DNA of 64,000 nucleotides from Mycolicibacterium sp. HK-90. Its GTDB lineage: Bacteria > Actinomycetota > Actinomycetes > Mycobacteriales > Mycobacteriaceae. Of this stretch, positions 1 through 9,176 are shown one piece after another. The translations under genes were made by a program, and so were the position numbers. Positions within the stretch are counted from its first letter, which is position 1. Each line of letters starts with the position of its first letter. The stretch covers positions 2,294,001 to 2,358,000 of the forward strand of contig NZ_CP129613.1 in the NCBI RefSeq assembly GCF_030486405.1, read 5' to 3'. The notes under the pieces were generated by a model that made no database searches, was not told where the DNA came from, and was given only the letters and a program-made list of their open reading frames with translations.

Positions 1-543
<543 letters not shown>

Positions 544-557
544 TTTTCCCGTCGACT

Positions 558-604
558 GGCCAGTTATTGCACGCAAGCGTTGAAAGCGCGTGCAGTAACT
601 GGCC
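558..604. terminator. Hairpin terminator after ilvC
   Basis: GGCCAGTTATTGCACGC (558-574) pairs with GCGTGCAGTAACTGGCC (588-604). The 17-bp stem has a single G-T wobble and a 13-base loop, and is followed by TTTC. It sits between convergent ilvC and the small leftward gene at 616, so it can serve both. Confidence 0.8.
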
Positions 605-615
605 TTTCGGCTCTT

Positions 616-900
616 TCAGACAATTCGGTAGCCCATCGCGGCGAGCGTTCGGGACACATTCCTGCCGTCGGCGCTGCCGGGAAGCTTCTCGGTGCTGTCG
701 ATCTGCAGAGCCTCACCGACCACGCCGTACAGCTCGGTCGACACCGGATCGTCGGGCTCGGCCGGCTCGATCCGGCCATCCGGGTAGATGCGTTGCGCGC
801 GCATGGCCCACGACTGTTGTGAGGCGGCGACGACGTTGTAGCCGTGCAACGGCGGGCTCACGTGGTACAGCTCCATGTCGCCCACCGCGAACAACTTCAT
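616..900 (-). CDS. Small conserved-looking hypothetical protein
   Basis: A 94-residue protein of unknown function (start MKLFAVGDMELYHV, end AAMGYRIV). I recognise no domain, signal peptide or membrane segment. Composition is that of a normal soluble protein, and the frame is convergent with ilvC. An in-frame GTG at 954 would add 18 residues. I prefer the ATG at 900 because the extra residues are low in character, but neither start has a convincing ribosome-binding site. It is called a gene on frame quality and on the clean intergenic terminator next to it. Confidence 0.6.
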   Translation of the reverse strand: MKLFAVGDMELYHVSPPLHGYNVVAASQQSWAMRAQRIYPDGRIEPAEPDDPVSTELYGVVGEALQIDSTEKLPGSADGRNVSRTLAAMGYRIV

Positions 901-1010
901 GACCGGATCCGTGTGTGGGACCGAACCCACCAAGCGCGCGATACCAGTGCCCACCGCACAAATCTAAATGCCGGCGGAGGGGATACAGCGCAGCAGTTTT
1001 CGGTGGCCGA

Positions 1011-1307
1011 TCAGCTGGCGCAGCCGATGGGCGCGGGTTCGCCCGCTTCTGCGGCGGCCTCACACGCTTCCCTGAACCAGGCACCGCCGGCGTCGCCGGT
1101 CGCGTACCCGCCGCCGGCCTCTCCGCGCGAGTATGCGCCGCCGGCCTCACCGGTCGCGTATCCGCCACCTGCGTTGTCGTTGACGAAACCACCGCCGCCG
1201 GGATCGCCCGGTGCCGCGAGGGCGACCCCCGCCGAGAGGCACAGTCCGGCGAAGGCGAGAGAACCCGCCGCGGCGATTCCACCCAGCGTCGACTTCAGGC
1301 GAGTCAT
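1011..1307 (-). CDS. Small exported Gly-rich repeat protein
   Basis: A 98-residue precursor. Residues 1-31 form a Sec signal peptide: MTRLK, then a hydrophobic core, then a probable cut after ALA in GVALA-APG. The mature protein is about 67 residues. It carries about four tandem 9-residue repeats (AGGGYATGE, AGGAYSRGE, AGGGYATGD, AGGAWFREA) and ends with two Cys (REACEAA, IGCAS) that could form a disulfide outside the cell. Start 1307 is chosen over two upstream ATGs (1319, 1322) because GGAG lies six bases before it. Function is unknown. A Crp-like site sits about 90 bases upstream. Confidence 0.75.
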   Translation of the reverse strand: MTRLKSTLGGIAAAGSLAFAGLCLSAGVALAAPGDPGGGGFVNDNAGGGYATGEAGGAYSRGEAGGGYATGDAGGAWFREACEAAAEAGEPAPIGCAS

Positions 1308-1398
1308 GTTGTGCTCCATCATTGCCAGCCCCCTGGTCGTGGCCCGCTGGTCGATGCCGGGCTTGCCGGCGCGCGGTCAGCGCTTGTGACCGATTTTA

Positions 1399-1414
1399 CG
1401 TGACGTACGTCACA
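1399..1414. promoter_or_regulatory. Putative Crp (cAMP receptor protein) binding site
   Basis: CGTGACGTACGTCACA contains the perfect 14-bp palindrome GTGACGTACGTCAC and matches the TGTGA-N6-TCACA Crp consensus at nine of ten fixed positions. It lies in the 288-base gap 1308-1595, upstream of the exported Gly-rich protein gene (minus strand). No other gene or clear structure is seen in that gap. Binding is inference from the motif. Confidence 0.55.
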
Positions 1415-1595
1415 TGAGACAACCGGGCGAGCAAACATCCGCGACAGCGGTGGCCGCAGGGTCGGAGGGGCCACCAAGGTCGTTTCATCAGCAAATTCCG
1501 GGGCCTGACGCAGGTTGGTCCGGGCGGCGGTCGGTGCGAATGGGCGAACTTTGGTGGGGGAGTCGTGCCGGCCGGCGGGGGCCGTCGGCGTCCCT

Positions 1596-2207
1596 CTACG
1601 CACCCAGCCGCGCAGCGACACCGACCACGCGGCGGGCCAGGTGGTCCAGCGCATCGGTGGTGGTTGCGTCGAACTCGCTGATGTTGTCGTGGTTGGCCAG
1701 CAGACTCGCGCCGTACGGGTTGCCGTCGACGAACTTGAGCGGGTCGGTGTAACCGGGCGGCACGATGATCCCGCCCCAGTGCATCAGCGTGACGTAGAGC
1801 GTCAGCAGGGTGGTCTCCTGCCCGCCGTGTGCAGTGTTGGTCGAGGTGAACCCCGCGTACACCTTGTCGGCGAGCTTTCCTTGCGACCACAGGCCGCCGA
1901 GCGAGTCCAGAAAGCCGCGCAATTGCGAAGCAACAGAACCGAATCGGGTCGGGGAGCCGAAGATCACGGCATCCGCCCACACGATGTCGTCACCGGTGGC
2001 CTTCGGAAGATCCTCGGTGGCTTGGTAATTGGCGGTCCAGGCCGGGTTGTGTGCGAACGACGCCGGGTCGGCGGTCTCGGCGACAGGGCGCAACCGCACC
2101 TCGGCGCCCGCGGCTTCCGCGGTGGCGGTGACGCGCTGGGCCATGGTGGTGCCGTGGCCGGTCGCGGAGTAGTAGATGACGGCGACCTTGGGGGCAGGGT
2201 TGGTCAT
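1596..2207 (-). CDS. wrbA: NAD(P)H:quinone oxidoreductase, flavodoxin-like (WrbA type)
   Basis: A 203-residue cytoplasmic FMN protein expected to reduce quinones by two electrons and so limit redox cycling. The N-terminal strand and loop YYSATGHGTTMAQRV is the FMN phosphate-binding site of the flavodoxin fold. GSPTRFGSVASQLRGFLD and NTAHGGQETTL are the other two FMN-contact segments typical of WrbA. Length agrees with the family (about 200). Its ATG overlaps the TGA of the upstream flavoenzyme gene (ATGA at 2204-2207), so the two are translationally coupled in one leftward operon. Substrate in vivo is not known. Confidence 0.9.
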   Translation of the reverse strand: MTNPAPKVAVIYYSATGHGTTMAQRVTATAEAAGAEVRLRPVAETADPASFAHNPAWTANYQATEDLPKATGDDIVWADAVIFGSPTRFGSVASQLRGFLDSLGGLWSQGKLADKVYAGFTSTNTAHGGQETTLLTLYVTLMHWGGIIVPPGYTDPLKFVDGNPYGASLLANHDNISEFDATTTDALDHLARRVVGVAARLGA

Positions 2208-3640
2208 GGCGTCAGCTTAGGCAGATCCCGTACCCCGAACTCACGTTTCAACACGGTGCGAGCCGCATAGAACCCGGCCATCCCGTGTACCCCGCCGCCG
2301 GGTGGCGTGGCCGACGAACACAGGTATGCCTTGGGAATCGGCGTGGTCCACGGGTCGAGTCGTGGCGTGGGGCCCAGCAGGGCGCTCGCCATGTTGTTGC
2401 CTCCGACGCCGATGTCGCCGCCGACGAGGTTGGCGTTGTGCTCGTCCAGGCGCGATGCCGGAACGCTGCGGGTGGCGACCACGAGGTCACGAAATCCCGG
2501 GGCGAACCTCTCGAAGATGTCCGTCACCGCCTCGGCCATGTCCCGCGTGGAGTTGTTGGGCACGTGGACATAGGTCCACAGGGGTCGGCGTCCGGCGTCA
2601 TCGATGCGGGAGGGATCGGCGATGTGGGGGAGCGCGGCCAGCACCATCGGCCACTCGGCATGGCGGCCCGCGGCGACCTCGGACTCGGCCAGTGCCATCT
2701 GTGCCCGGGTGCCGCCAAGGTGCAGGGTCGGAGCCTGTGCCAGACGCGGGTCGTGCCAAGGAATCTCGCCGCTCAGCACGAAGTCGACCTTCGCCACGCC
2801 CGGGCCGTAGGTGTAGCGGCTCAACGCGCGGGCGTAGCGCGGGGGCAGGCTCTTGCCGTAGATCGACAGCAACGCGGTCGGTGCGGTGTCGTAGATCACC
2901 ACGCCGGCCGGGGGTTCGGTGACCTCCTGCCCGAGAACGAGTTCGCCGCCGTGCGCGGCGAGATCGGCGATCAGTGCATCGGGGATGGCCTGGGATCCGC
3001 CGACCGGGATCGGCCATCCCACCGCGTGTCCCAGCGTCGCCAGCATCAGGCCGGCCCCGCCTGAGACCAATGACGGCATCGTTGAGATCGTATGTGCGGC
3101 AACACCGCTGAACAGAGCGCGGGCGTCCTCGCCGGCCAGTGAGCGCCACAGCGGGGTGCCCTGGGCCAGGAGCCTGGGAGCGACGCGGGCGGCCGCGCCG
3201 AGCGACGGCGGTACCGACCGTTTGTCGCCGAGGATGAGGCCGACGACGCCATCGCAATCGTCGGCGAGCGGGCCCAGCAGCCTTCGCCAGGAATCACCCG
3301 AGTCCAGTTCGGCGCAGGTGCGCTCGATGTCGCGGTACCCGATGGCCGCGGGGCGGTGCTGCAGCGGGCTGGCGTAGGAGATCTCGGGGACGGCCAGTTG
3401 TACGCCGCGGGCGGTCAGGTCGTAGGCGGCGAAGAACGGCGAGGCCAACGCCAGCGGATGCACCGCGGAACAGATGTCGTGGCTGATGCCGGGAAACTCC
3501 GGGTCGGGCAGGGTACGGGCGCCGCCACCCGGCGTCGGCTGCGCTTCGATCACGCGTACCGACAATCCGGCTCGGGCGCAGATGACGGCGGCTGACAGAC
3601 CGTTGGGGCCGCTGCCGACGATTGTGACGTCCACGCCCAT
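2204..3640 (-). CDS. FAD-dependent oxidoreductase, phytoene-dehydrogenase-like
   Basis: A 478-residue flavoprotein. VTIVGSGPNGLSAAVICARA followed by IEAQPTPGGGARTL forms the N-terminal Rossmann FAD-binding motif (GxGxxG ... E ... GG). The C-terminal GGGVHGMAGFYAAR is the second FAD contact of the phytoene desaturase/amine oxidase superfamily. It corresponds by context to M. tuberculosis Rv2997. No carotenoid genes are nearby, so a role in carotenoid synthesis is not supported and the substrate is unknown. The frame stays open far upstream of 3640, but that part is antisense to serA. ATG 3640 is chosen because the FAD motif begins directly after it. It is divergent from serA with only 54 bases between. 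Confidence 0.88.
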   Translation of the reverse strand: MGVDVTIVGSGPNGLSAAVICARAGLSVRVIEAQPTPGGGARTLPDPEFPGISHDICSAVHPLALASPFFAAYDLTARGVQLAVPEISYASPLQHRPAAIGYRDIERTCAELDSGDSWRRLLGPLADDCDGVVGLILGDKRSVPPSLGAAARVAPRLLAQGTPLWRSLAGEDARALFSGVAAHTISTMPSLVSGGAGLMLATLGHAVGWPIPVGGSQAIPDALIADLAAHGGELVLGQEVTEPPAGVVIYDTAPTALLSIYGKSLPPRYARALSRYTYGPGVAKVDFVLSGEIPWHDPRLAQAPTLHLGGTRAQMALAESEVAAGRHAEWPMVLAALPHIADPSRIDDAGRRPLWTYVHVPNNSTRDMAEAVTDIFERFAPGFRDLVVATRSVPASRLDEHNANLVGGDIGVGGNNMASALLGPTPRLDPWTTPIPKAYLCSSATPPGGGVHGMAGFYAARTVLKREFGVRDLPKLTP

Positions 3641-3682
3641 CAGTACACCGCACGCGGTTCGGCTGTGGTAGGGCCCACACAC

Positions 3683-3688
3683 TAGGCT
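3683..3688 (+). promoter_or_regulatory. -10 box TAGGCT of leaderless serA transcript
   Basis: TAGGCT is followed by exactly six bases (GTCCGC) and then the serA GTG, with no ribosome-binding site. This is the layout of mycobacterial leaderless promoters, in which transcription starts at the first base of the start codon. Confidence 0.6.
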
Positions 3689-3694
3689 GTCCGC

Positions 3695-5281
3695 GTGAGT
3701 CTTCCCGTTGTTTTGATTGCCGACAAGCTCGCGGAATCGACCGTCGCCGCCCTCGGTGACCAGGTAGAGGTCAGGTGGGTCGACGGTCCGGACCGCGAGA
3801 AGCTGCTCGCTGCCGTGCCGGAAGCCGACGCGCTGCTGGTGCGTTCCGCCACCACGGTGGACGCCGAGGTCATCGCCGCGGCCCCCAAACTCAAGATCGT
3901 CGCCCGCGCGGGCGTCGGCCTGGACAACGTCGACGTCGATGCCGCCACCGCCCGCGGGGTGCTCGTGGTCAACGCGCCGACCTCCAACATCCACAGCGCC
4001 GCCGAGCACGCCCTGGCGCTCCTGCTGGCCACCGCCCGGCAGATCCCCGCCGCCGATGCAACGCTGCGCGATCACACGTGGAAGCGATCGTCGTTCTCGG
4101 GTGTCGAGATCTTCGACAAGACCGTCGGCGTCGTCGGCCTGGGCCGTATCGGACAGCTGGTCGCCCAGCGCCTCGCCGCCTTCGGCGCACACATCGTGGC
4201 GTACGACCCATACGTCTCGCAGGCCCGCGCCGCCCAGCTCGGTATCGAATTGCTGCCGTTGGACGAACTGCTCGGCCGCGCCGACTTCATCTCGGTGCAC
4301 CTGCCCAAGACCAAGGAAACCGCCGGCCTGCTCGGCAAGGAGAACCTGGCCAGGACCAAGCCGGGCGTCATCATCGTCAACGCCGCCCGCGGCGGCCTGA
4401 TCGATGAGCAGGCCCTGGCCGACGCCATCACCAGCGGCCATGTGCGTGCCGCCGGTCTCGACGTCTTCTCGACCGAACCATGCACCGACAGCCCGCTGTT
4501 CGAGCTGCCCCAGGTCGTCGTGACCCCGCACCTGGGTGCCTCGACCGCCGAGGCGCAGGACCGTGCCGGTACCGATGTGGCCGCCAGCGTGAAGCTGGCC
4601 CTGGCCGGCGAATTCGTCCCGGACGCCGTCAACGTCGGCGGCGGAGCCGTCGGCGAAGAGGTGGCGCCCTGGCTGGATCTGGTGCGCAAGCTCGGGCTGC
4701 TGGCCGGGGCCCTGTCCGATGCGGCTCCGGTGTCGCTGTCGGTGCAGGCGCGTGGCGAGCTGGCCAGCGAAGACGTCGAGATCCTGAAGCTGTCGGCGCT
4801 GCGGGGGCTGTTCTCCGCGGTCGTCGACGAGCAGGTGACGTTCGTCAACGCCCCGACGTTGGCCGCCGACCGTGGCGTGTCCGCCGAGATCAGCACCGCC
4901 ACCGAGAGCCCCAACCACCGCAGCGTGGTGGATGTTCGCGTCGTGCACGCCGACGGCAGCGCGCTGAACGTCGCGGGCACCCTGTCCGGGCCGCAGCTGG
5001 TCGAGAAGATCGTCCAGATCAACGGGCGCAACTTCGATCTGCGGGCCGAGGGCTACAACCTGATCGTCCACTACAACGATCAGCCGGGCGCGCTCGGCAA
5101 GATCGGCACCCTGCTCGGCGGGGCCAACGTCAACATCCTCGCTGCACAGCTGAGCCAGGATGTCGACGGTGACAGCGCCATCGTGATGCTGCGGGTGGAT
5201 ACCGATGTGCCCGAGGATGTGCGTTCCGCGCTCGCCGCTGCGGTCGACGCGACGACGCTGGAAGTGGTCAACCTGTCATGA
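3695..5281 (+). CDS. serA: D-3-phosphoglycerate dehydrogenase
   Basis: A 528-residue type 1 enzyme that oxidises 3-phosphoglycerate to 3-phosphohydroxypyruvate with NAD+, the first step of serine synthesis. The NAD motif GLGRIG is at about 148-153. NAARGG holds the substrate Arg, FSTEP the catalytic Glu and PHLGAST the catalytic His. Then come an intervening allosteric domain (about 315-450) and a C-terminal ACT domain (from about 455, [14 protein letters not shown]) that senses serine. Length matches the mycobacterial form (528 aa in M. tuberculosis). GTG start follows a leaderless -10 box. The stop overlaps the leuB start by four bases (ATGA), so both are on one transcript. Confidence 0.97.
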   Translation: MSLPVVLIADKLAESTVAALGDQVEVRWVDGPDREKLLAAVPEADALLVRSATTVDAEVIAAAPKLKIVARAGVGLDNVDVDAATARGVLVVNAPTSNIHSAAEHALALLLATARQIPAADATLRDHTWKRSSFSGVEIFDKTVGVVGLGRIGQLVAQRLAAFGAHIVAYDPYVSQARAAQLGIELLPLDELLGRADFISVHLPKTKETAGLLGKENLARTKPGVIIVNAARGGLIDEQALADAITSGHVRAAGLDVFSTEPCTDSPLFELPQVVVTPHLGASTAEAQDRAGTDVAASVKLALAGEFVPDAVNVGGGAVGEEVAPWLDLVRKLGLLAGALSDAAPVSLSVQARGELASEDVEILKLSALRGLFSAVVDEQVTFVNAPTLAADRGVSAEISTATESPNHRSVVDVRVVHADGSALNVAGTLSGPQLVEKIVQINGRNFDLRAEGYNLIVHYNDQPGALGKIGTLLGGANVNILAAQLSQDVDGDSAIVMLRVDTDVPEDVRSALAAAVDATTLEVVNLS

Positions 5282-6288
5282 AACTCGCTGTAATCGCCGG
5301 TGACGGCATCGGTCCGGAGGTCATCGCCGAGGCGCTGAAGGTGCTCGACGCGGTACTGCCCGGCGTGGACCGCACTGAGTACGACCTGGGTGCGCGGCGC
5401 TACCACGCGACCGGAGAGCTGCTCACCTCGGAGACCATCGAGGAACTGCGCGGCTACGACGCGATCCTGCTCGGCGCCATCGGCGATCCGTCGGTGCCCA
5501 GCGGTGTCCTGGAGCGCGGCCTGCTGCTCAAGCTGCGGTTCGCTCTCGATCACCACGTCAACCTGCGTCCGGGCCGGCTGTATCCCGGTGTCGAGAGCCC
5601 GCTTTCGGGTGTGACCGACATCGACTTCGTCGTCGTGCGCGAAGGCACCGAGGGGCCCTACACCGGAAACGGCGGCGCGCTGCGCGTCGGCACCCCGCAC
5701 GAGGTGGCCACCGAGGTCAGCGTGAACACCGCGTTCGGTGTCGAGCGTGTGGTGCGTGACGCGTTCGCGCGGGCGCAGTCCCGGCGCAAGCACCTGACCC
5801 TGGTGCACAAGACCAACGTGCTGACCTTCGCCGGCGGCCTGTGGGCCCGTGTGGTGGCCGAGGTCGGCAAGGAGTACCCGGATGTCGAGGTGGCCTACCA
5901 GCACATCGACGCCGCGACCATCCACATGGTCACCGACCCCGGCCGGTTCGACGTGATCGTCACCGACAACCTGTTCGGCGACATCATCACCGACCTGTCG
6001 GCGGCGGTGTGCGGTGGCATCGGGCTGGCCGCGAGCGGCAACATCGATGCGACCCGGACCAATCCGTCGATGTTCGAGCCGGTGCACGGCAGTGCGCCCG
6101 ACATCGCGGGGCAGGGGATCGCCGATCCGACCGCCGCCGTGATGAGCGTGGCGCTGCTGCTCGCCCACATCGGTGAGACCGACGCCGCCGCGCGCGTCGA
6201 CAAGGCCGTCAGTGAGCACCTGGCCACCCGCGGTAACGCGAAGCTGTCGACCAGCGAGGTCGGCGAGCGGATCCTGTCGCTGCTGTAG
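5278..6288 (+). CDS. leuB: 3-isopropylmalate dehydrogenase
   Basis: A 336-residue enzyme of leucine synthesis: NAD+-dependent oxidative decarboxylation of 3-isopropylmalate. [12 protein letters not shown], the catalytic Lys in VHKTNVL, the metal-binding Asp residues in [15 protein letters not shown] and the NAD loop [12 protein letters not shown] are all present. Translation is coupled to serA by a four-base overlap. Its substrate is made by leuCD, which lies 18 kb further on and is transcribed separately. A long palindrome follows the stop. Confidence 0.97.
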   Translation: MKLAVIAGDGIGPEVIAEALKVLDAVLPGVDRTEYDLGARRYHATGELLTSETIEELRGYDAILLGAIGDPSVPSGVLERGLLLKLRFALDHHVNLRPGRLYPGVESPLSGVTDIDFVVVREGTEGPYTGNGGALRVGTPHEVATEVSVNTAFGVERVVRDAFARAQSRRKHLTLVHKTNVLTFAGGLWARVVAEVGKEYPDVEVAYQHIDAATIHMVTDPGRFDVIVTDNLFGDIITDLSAAVCGGIGLAASGNIDATRTNPSMFEPVHGSAPDIAGQGIADPTAAVMSVALLLAHIGETDAAARVDKAVSEHLATRGNAKLSTSEVGERILSLL

Positions 6289-6296
6289 CTTTCGCG

Positions 6297-6348
6297 TCGA
6301 CTCTGCGCTGAGGGCTTAGGCACTTCTAGGCCCTCGCCGCAGAGTCGA
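6297..6348. terminator. Long interrupted palindrome after leuB
   Basis: TCGACTCTGCG (6297-6307) is the exact reverse complement of CGCAGAGTCGA (6338-6348). Inside it GAGGGC pairs with GCCCTC and TAG with CTA, giving one long stem with small bulges. It lies between convergent leuB and the SDR gene at 6383, so it is likely a bidirectional terminator. It lacks a T run. Confidence 0.7.
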
Positions 6349-6382
6349 TGACGGCTCACGCGTCGGGCTACTCAGCCCGCCG

Positions 6383-7147
6383 TCACATCGGGAACGAGGA
6401 CTGTCCGACGAACCCGAAATCGGCGACGAGGGCGTGTCCGCTGATGGTCGCCGCGGCAGGTGAGGCGAGGAACGTCAGATAACGGGCGATGTCCTCGGGT
6501 TCGTGGATCGGGTACCTGTCGCCGAGATCGGCATCGTCGGACAAACCGATGTCGTTCTTGGGCATTCGGGTGTTCACCACACTCGGGCACACGCAGTTCA
6601 CCCGGATGCCGTCGGCCCGCAGATCCACAGCCATGGCGTTGACCATCATGATCAGCGCGCCCTTGGACGCGCAGTACGGCACGTGCAGAGGTGAGGCGAC
6701 AAGCGCGGAATCCGAGGCGACGATCGTGACCGAGGCCTTCGGGCTGAGGCGCAGGAACGGGAGTGCATGTTTGACCGGCAGCCACTGGCCTTTCACGTTG
6801 ATGTCGAACATGCGGTCCCACTCGCCGGTGCTGATGTCCTCGATCGATCGGCCGTACAGGCCGGAGATACCGGCGCACAGCACCAATGAGTCGAGGCTGC
6901 CAAGTTCGTGGACGGTGGTGGCTACCGCCTCGGCCACCGACTCCTCGTCGCTCACATCTGCCTGTACGGCAATGACTTCGGCGCCTTGTGCGATGAGTTC
7001 CGCCGCAGTGGCCCGGGCGGATTCGATGTGGATATCGGCGACGGCGACGGCCGCTCCTTCGGCGGCCAGCGCCAGCGCCGTGCACCGTCCGATCCCCGTG
7101 CCGCCCCCGGTGACGAAGGCTACCGAGTCGCGCAGACCCGTATCCAT
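6383..7147 (-). CDS. Short-chain dehydrogenase/reductase (last gene of sugar operon)
   Basis: A 254-residue classical SDR. VTGGGTGIGR (about 13-22) is the nucleotide-binding TGxxxGIG motif, ADIH suggests NAD preference, CAGISG replaces NAG, and YCASK holds the catalytic Tyr and Lys with a Ser upstream (VASDSA). GGAG lies five bases before ATG. It is the promoter-distal gene of a leftward operon with an ABC sugar importer, so oxidation of the imported polyol or reduction of a sugar intermediate is the likely role. Substrate is not readable. The second SDR of the operon (12237) is only distantly similar, so the two probably act on different intermediates. Confidence 0.88.
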   Translation of the reverse strand: MDTGLRDSVAFVTGGGTGIGRCTALALAAEGAAVAVADIHIESARATAAELIAQGAEVIAVQADVSDEESVAEAVATTVHELGSLDSLVLCAGISGLYGRSIEDISTGEWDRMFDINVKGQWLPVKHALPFLRLSPKASVTIVASDSALVASPLHVPYCASKGALIMMVNAMAVDLRADGIRVNCVCPSVVNTRMPKNDIGLSDDADLGDRYPIHEPEDIARYLTFLASPAAATISGHALVADFGFVGQSSFPM

Positions 7148-7158
7148 GTGAGCTCCGT

Positions 7159-8097
7159 TCAGACAGTGGTCAGGTGGTCGAGGCGGGCACGCCAGAACCG
7201 CACGCTTTCGCGCAACTCGTCCAGGACCGTCTCGTCGGGGTACTCATTCGAATGGATGACCTCGAAGAACAGATGGACATCACCCGTCCAGCCGGCCAGC
7301 CGCGCCAGCACCGCATCCCGGTCGACGGTGCCGGAGGCATTGGCCGCCGCAGTGAACGGGCCGTGATGATCCGCCCCGACGGGTGACTGCTGAAGCTGAA
7401 CCACCGGGGTGTTGATCCACTCCTCGGTCAACCACGTCAATGGGTCGGCACTGGGCGTCCCGGGCGTCAGCGACGACGGGTGCCCCAGATCCAGGCACAG
7501 CCGCCACGGCACCGCGGTGCCCGCAAGTTCGGTCTCCATCGCGTGTGCCTCGTCGATACTGTGTCCGTACTCCCTTGTCACAGCCAGGTTTTCGAACTGC
7601 ATGTGGTCGAGTCCGGCGTCGGCGGCGGTCTCGGCGAGCCGTCGCATCTGGTCCAGTTCGGTGGCGATGAGAGTTTTTGCCAAGGTGGGATCGGCGGCCG
7701 CCGATACCGACAACGCACCGATGTGCCCGCCGAGTCCGGTCGCCCCGACCGCCGCGGTGAAGGCGATCATCTCCTGGTACCACTCGAACGCCGCGGCGCG
7801 GTCGAACGGGTCCTCGGAGAGCAACAGGGGGGAGGAGTAGGCGGCCAGACCGGTGAACACACTGTGGATGCTGATACCGAAATCGTCGGCCGCGGTGCGG
7901 ACCCGTTCCGCGTATCGCCGGATCGCGTCCCGGTTCAGGCCGAACGGCACCAGGTCCAAGCTGAGCTGGATGGTGTCGAGCCCCAGTTCCTCGGTGACGA
8001 TGCGGGCCCACGCCTCGGGTTGCGGCCACCGTTTGACCGCGAAACAGGTGTTGATGCCGAGTATCAGGTTGGGCCCGTCGGTGGATGTGGTTGTCAT
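7159..8097 (-). CDS. Sugar phosphate isomerase/epimerase-family TIM-barrel protein
   Basis: A 312-residue AP-endonuclease-2-like TIM barrel (xylose isomerase-like superfamily). LGINTCFAVKRWPQPEAW is the first strand. Acidic and His residues expected at the metal site lie in HMQFENLAV, LCLDLGHPSS and LFFEVIHSNEY. Members interconvert keto- and aldo-sugars or epimerise them. The start is ATG 8097, one base past the stop of the ATPase gene. An upstream in-frame start at 8175 is rejected because it would run inside that gene. Its position in an ABC-importer operon with SDRs and an FGGY kinase points to rearrangement of the imported carbohydrate. Confidence 0.85.
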   Translation of the reverse strand: MTTTSTDGPNLILGINTCFAVKRWPQPEAWARIVTEELGLDTIQLSLDLVPFGLNRDAIRRYAERVRTAADDFGISIHSVFTGLAAYSSPLLLSEDPFDRAAAFEWYQEMIAFTAAVGATGLGGHIGALSVSAAADPTLAKTLIATELDQMRRLAETAADAGLDHMQFENLAVTREYGHSIDEAHAMETELAGTAVPWRLCLDLGHPSSLTPGTPSADPLTWLTEEWINTPVVQLQQSPVGADHHGPFTAAANASGTVDRDAVLARLAGWTGDVHLFFEVIHSNEYPDETVLDELRESVRFWRARLDHLTTV

Positions 8098-8098
8098 C

Positions 8099-9151
8099 TC
8101 AGTTGATTCGCTTTCCCGTCGAGTGATCGAAGAAGTGTGCGCTGTCGGGCCGCACTTGCAGGCTGACCGCGGCACCGGGGGTGACCCCGCTGAGGCGAGA
8201 GACCTCGGCCACCGCCGTCAGCTCCACATCGCCGGTCGCGACGGTGACGATGGCGCGCGGTCCCAGCAGTTCGACCAGAGTCACGGTGGCGGTGGCTTCC
8301 GCCGCAGGGGTGAGCAGCAGGTCGTCCGGTCGGACGCCGAGTATGACGGGACCGGCGCTCGGCGCGGTCAGATCGAGGTGCAACCCGGATTCGGTTCGGA
8401 ATCCACCGGTTCCGTTGGATCCGGGGATCAAGTTCATCTTCGGAGACCCGACGAAAGCGGCGACGAAGGTGTCCGCCGGTTTCGAATACACCTCCAGCGG
8501 GGTGCCGGCCTGCGCCACGCTGCCTTCCCGCATCACGACCATGCGATCCGACAGTGTCATCGCCTCTTCTTGATCATGCGTGACGTAGAACGAGGTGATG
8601 CCCAGCCGGCGTTGGATGTGTAGTAGCTCGGTGCGGGTTTCCACCCGCAGTTTGGCGTCCAGATTGCTCAACGGTTCGTCGAACAAGAACACCGACGGCT
8701 CCCGGACGATGGCACGGGCGATCGCGACCCGTTGCTGCTGGCCACCGCTGAGGTCCTTGGGCCGCCGGTCGAGCAGGCTGCCGAGCCCGATCGACTCGGC
8801 GACCTCGCGGGCGCGTCGGTGAGCCTCGGCCTTCTTGACCTTCTTGGCGCGCAACGGGAAGGCGATGTTGCCCAGTACGTTCAGATGTGGATACAGCGCG
8901 TAGTTCTGGAACACCATCGCGATGTCGCGGTCTCTGGTGTCGACGTGCGTGACATCGCGCTCGCCGATGAAGATGTTGCCGGAACTGATCGGTTCCAGAC
9001 CGGCCAGCATGCGCAGGGACGTCGACTTCCCACACCCCGACGGGCCCACCAGGACCGTCATCGAACCGTCGGGCAGGTCGAGGTTGAGGTTGTCGACGAT
9101 GCGTAGGTGACCGTAGTCCTTGCACACATCGCGGAAGGTGATTGTTGCCAT
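8099..9151 (-). CDS. ABC transporter ATPase, MsmK/UgpC/MalK type
   Basis: A 350-residue ATPase energising the adjacent importer at the inner face of the membrane. Walker A is GPSGCGKST (about 37-45), the signature is LSGGQQQRVAIARA, Walker B is VFLFDEPLSNLD and the H-loop is YVTHDQEEAM. The C-terminal third is the TOBE/OB regulatory region typical of CUT1 sugar importers (NLIPG ... VILGVRPDD ... VRPDSAHFFD). GGAG stands five bases before ATG. Unlike many CUT1 loci, which borrow a shared ATPase, this one encodes its own. Confidence 0.95.
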   Translation of the reverse strand: MATITFRDVCKDYGHLRIVDNLNLDLPDGSMTVLVGPSGCGKSTSLRMLAGLEPISSGNIFIGERDVTHVDTRDRDIAMVFQNYALYPHLNVLGNIAFPLRAKKVKKAEAHRRAREVAESIGLGSLLDRRPKDLSGGQQQRVAIARAIVREPSVFLFDEPLSNLDAKLRVETRTELLHIQRRLGITSFYVTHDQEEAMTLSDRMVVMREGSVAQAGTPLEVYSKPADTFVAAFVGSPKMNLIPGSNGTGGFRTESGLHLDLTAPSAGPVILGVRPDDLLLTPAAEATATVTLVELLGPRAIVTVATGDVELTAVAEVSRLSGVTPGAAVSLQVRPDSAHFFDHSTGKRIN

Positions 9152-9176
9152 GTGATCTCCAAAATTGCCGAGGCGG

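Noticed and set aside
3641..5071. Open minus-strand extension of the FAD oxidoreductase frame, up to 955 residues
   Set aside because: It is antisense to serA over its full length, and the real protein begins with its FAD motif right after ATG 3640. High-GC DNA gives long empty antisense frames.
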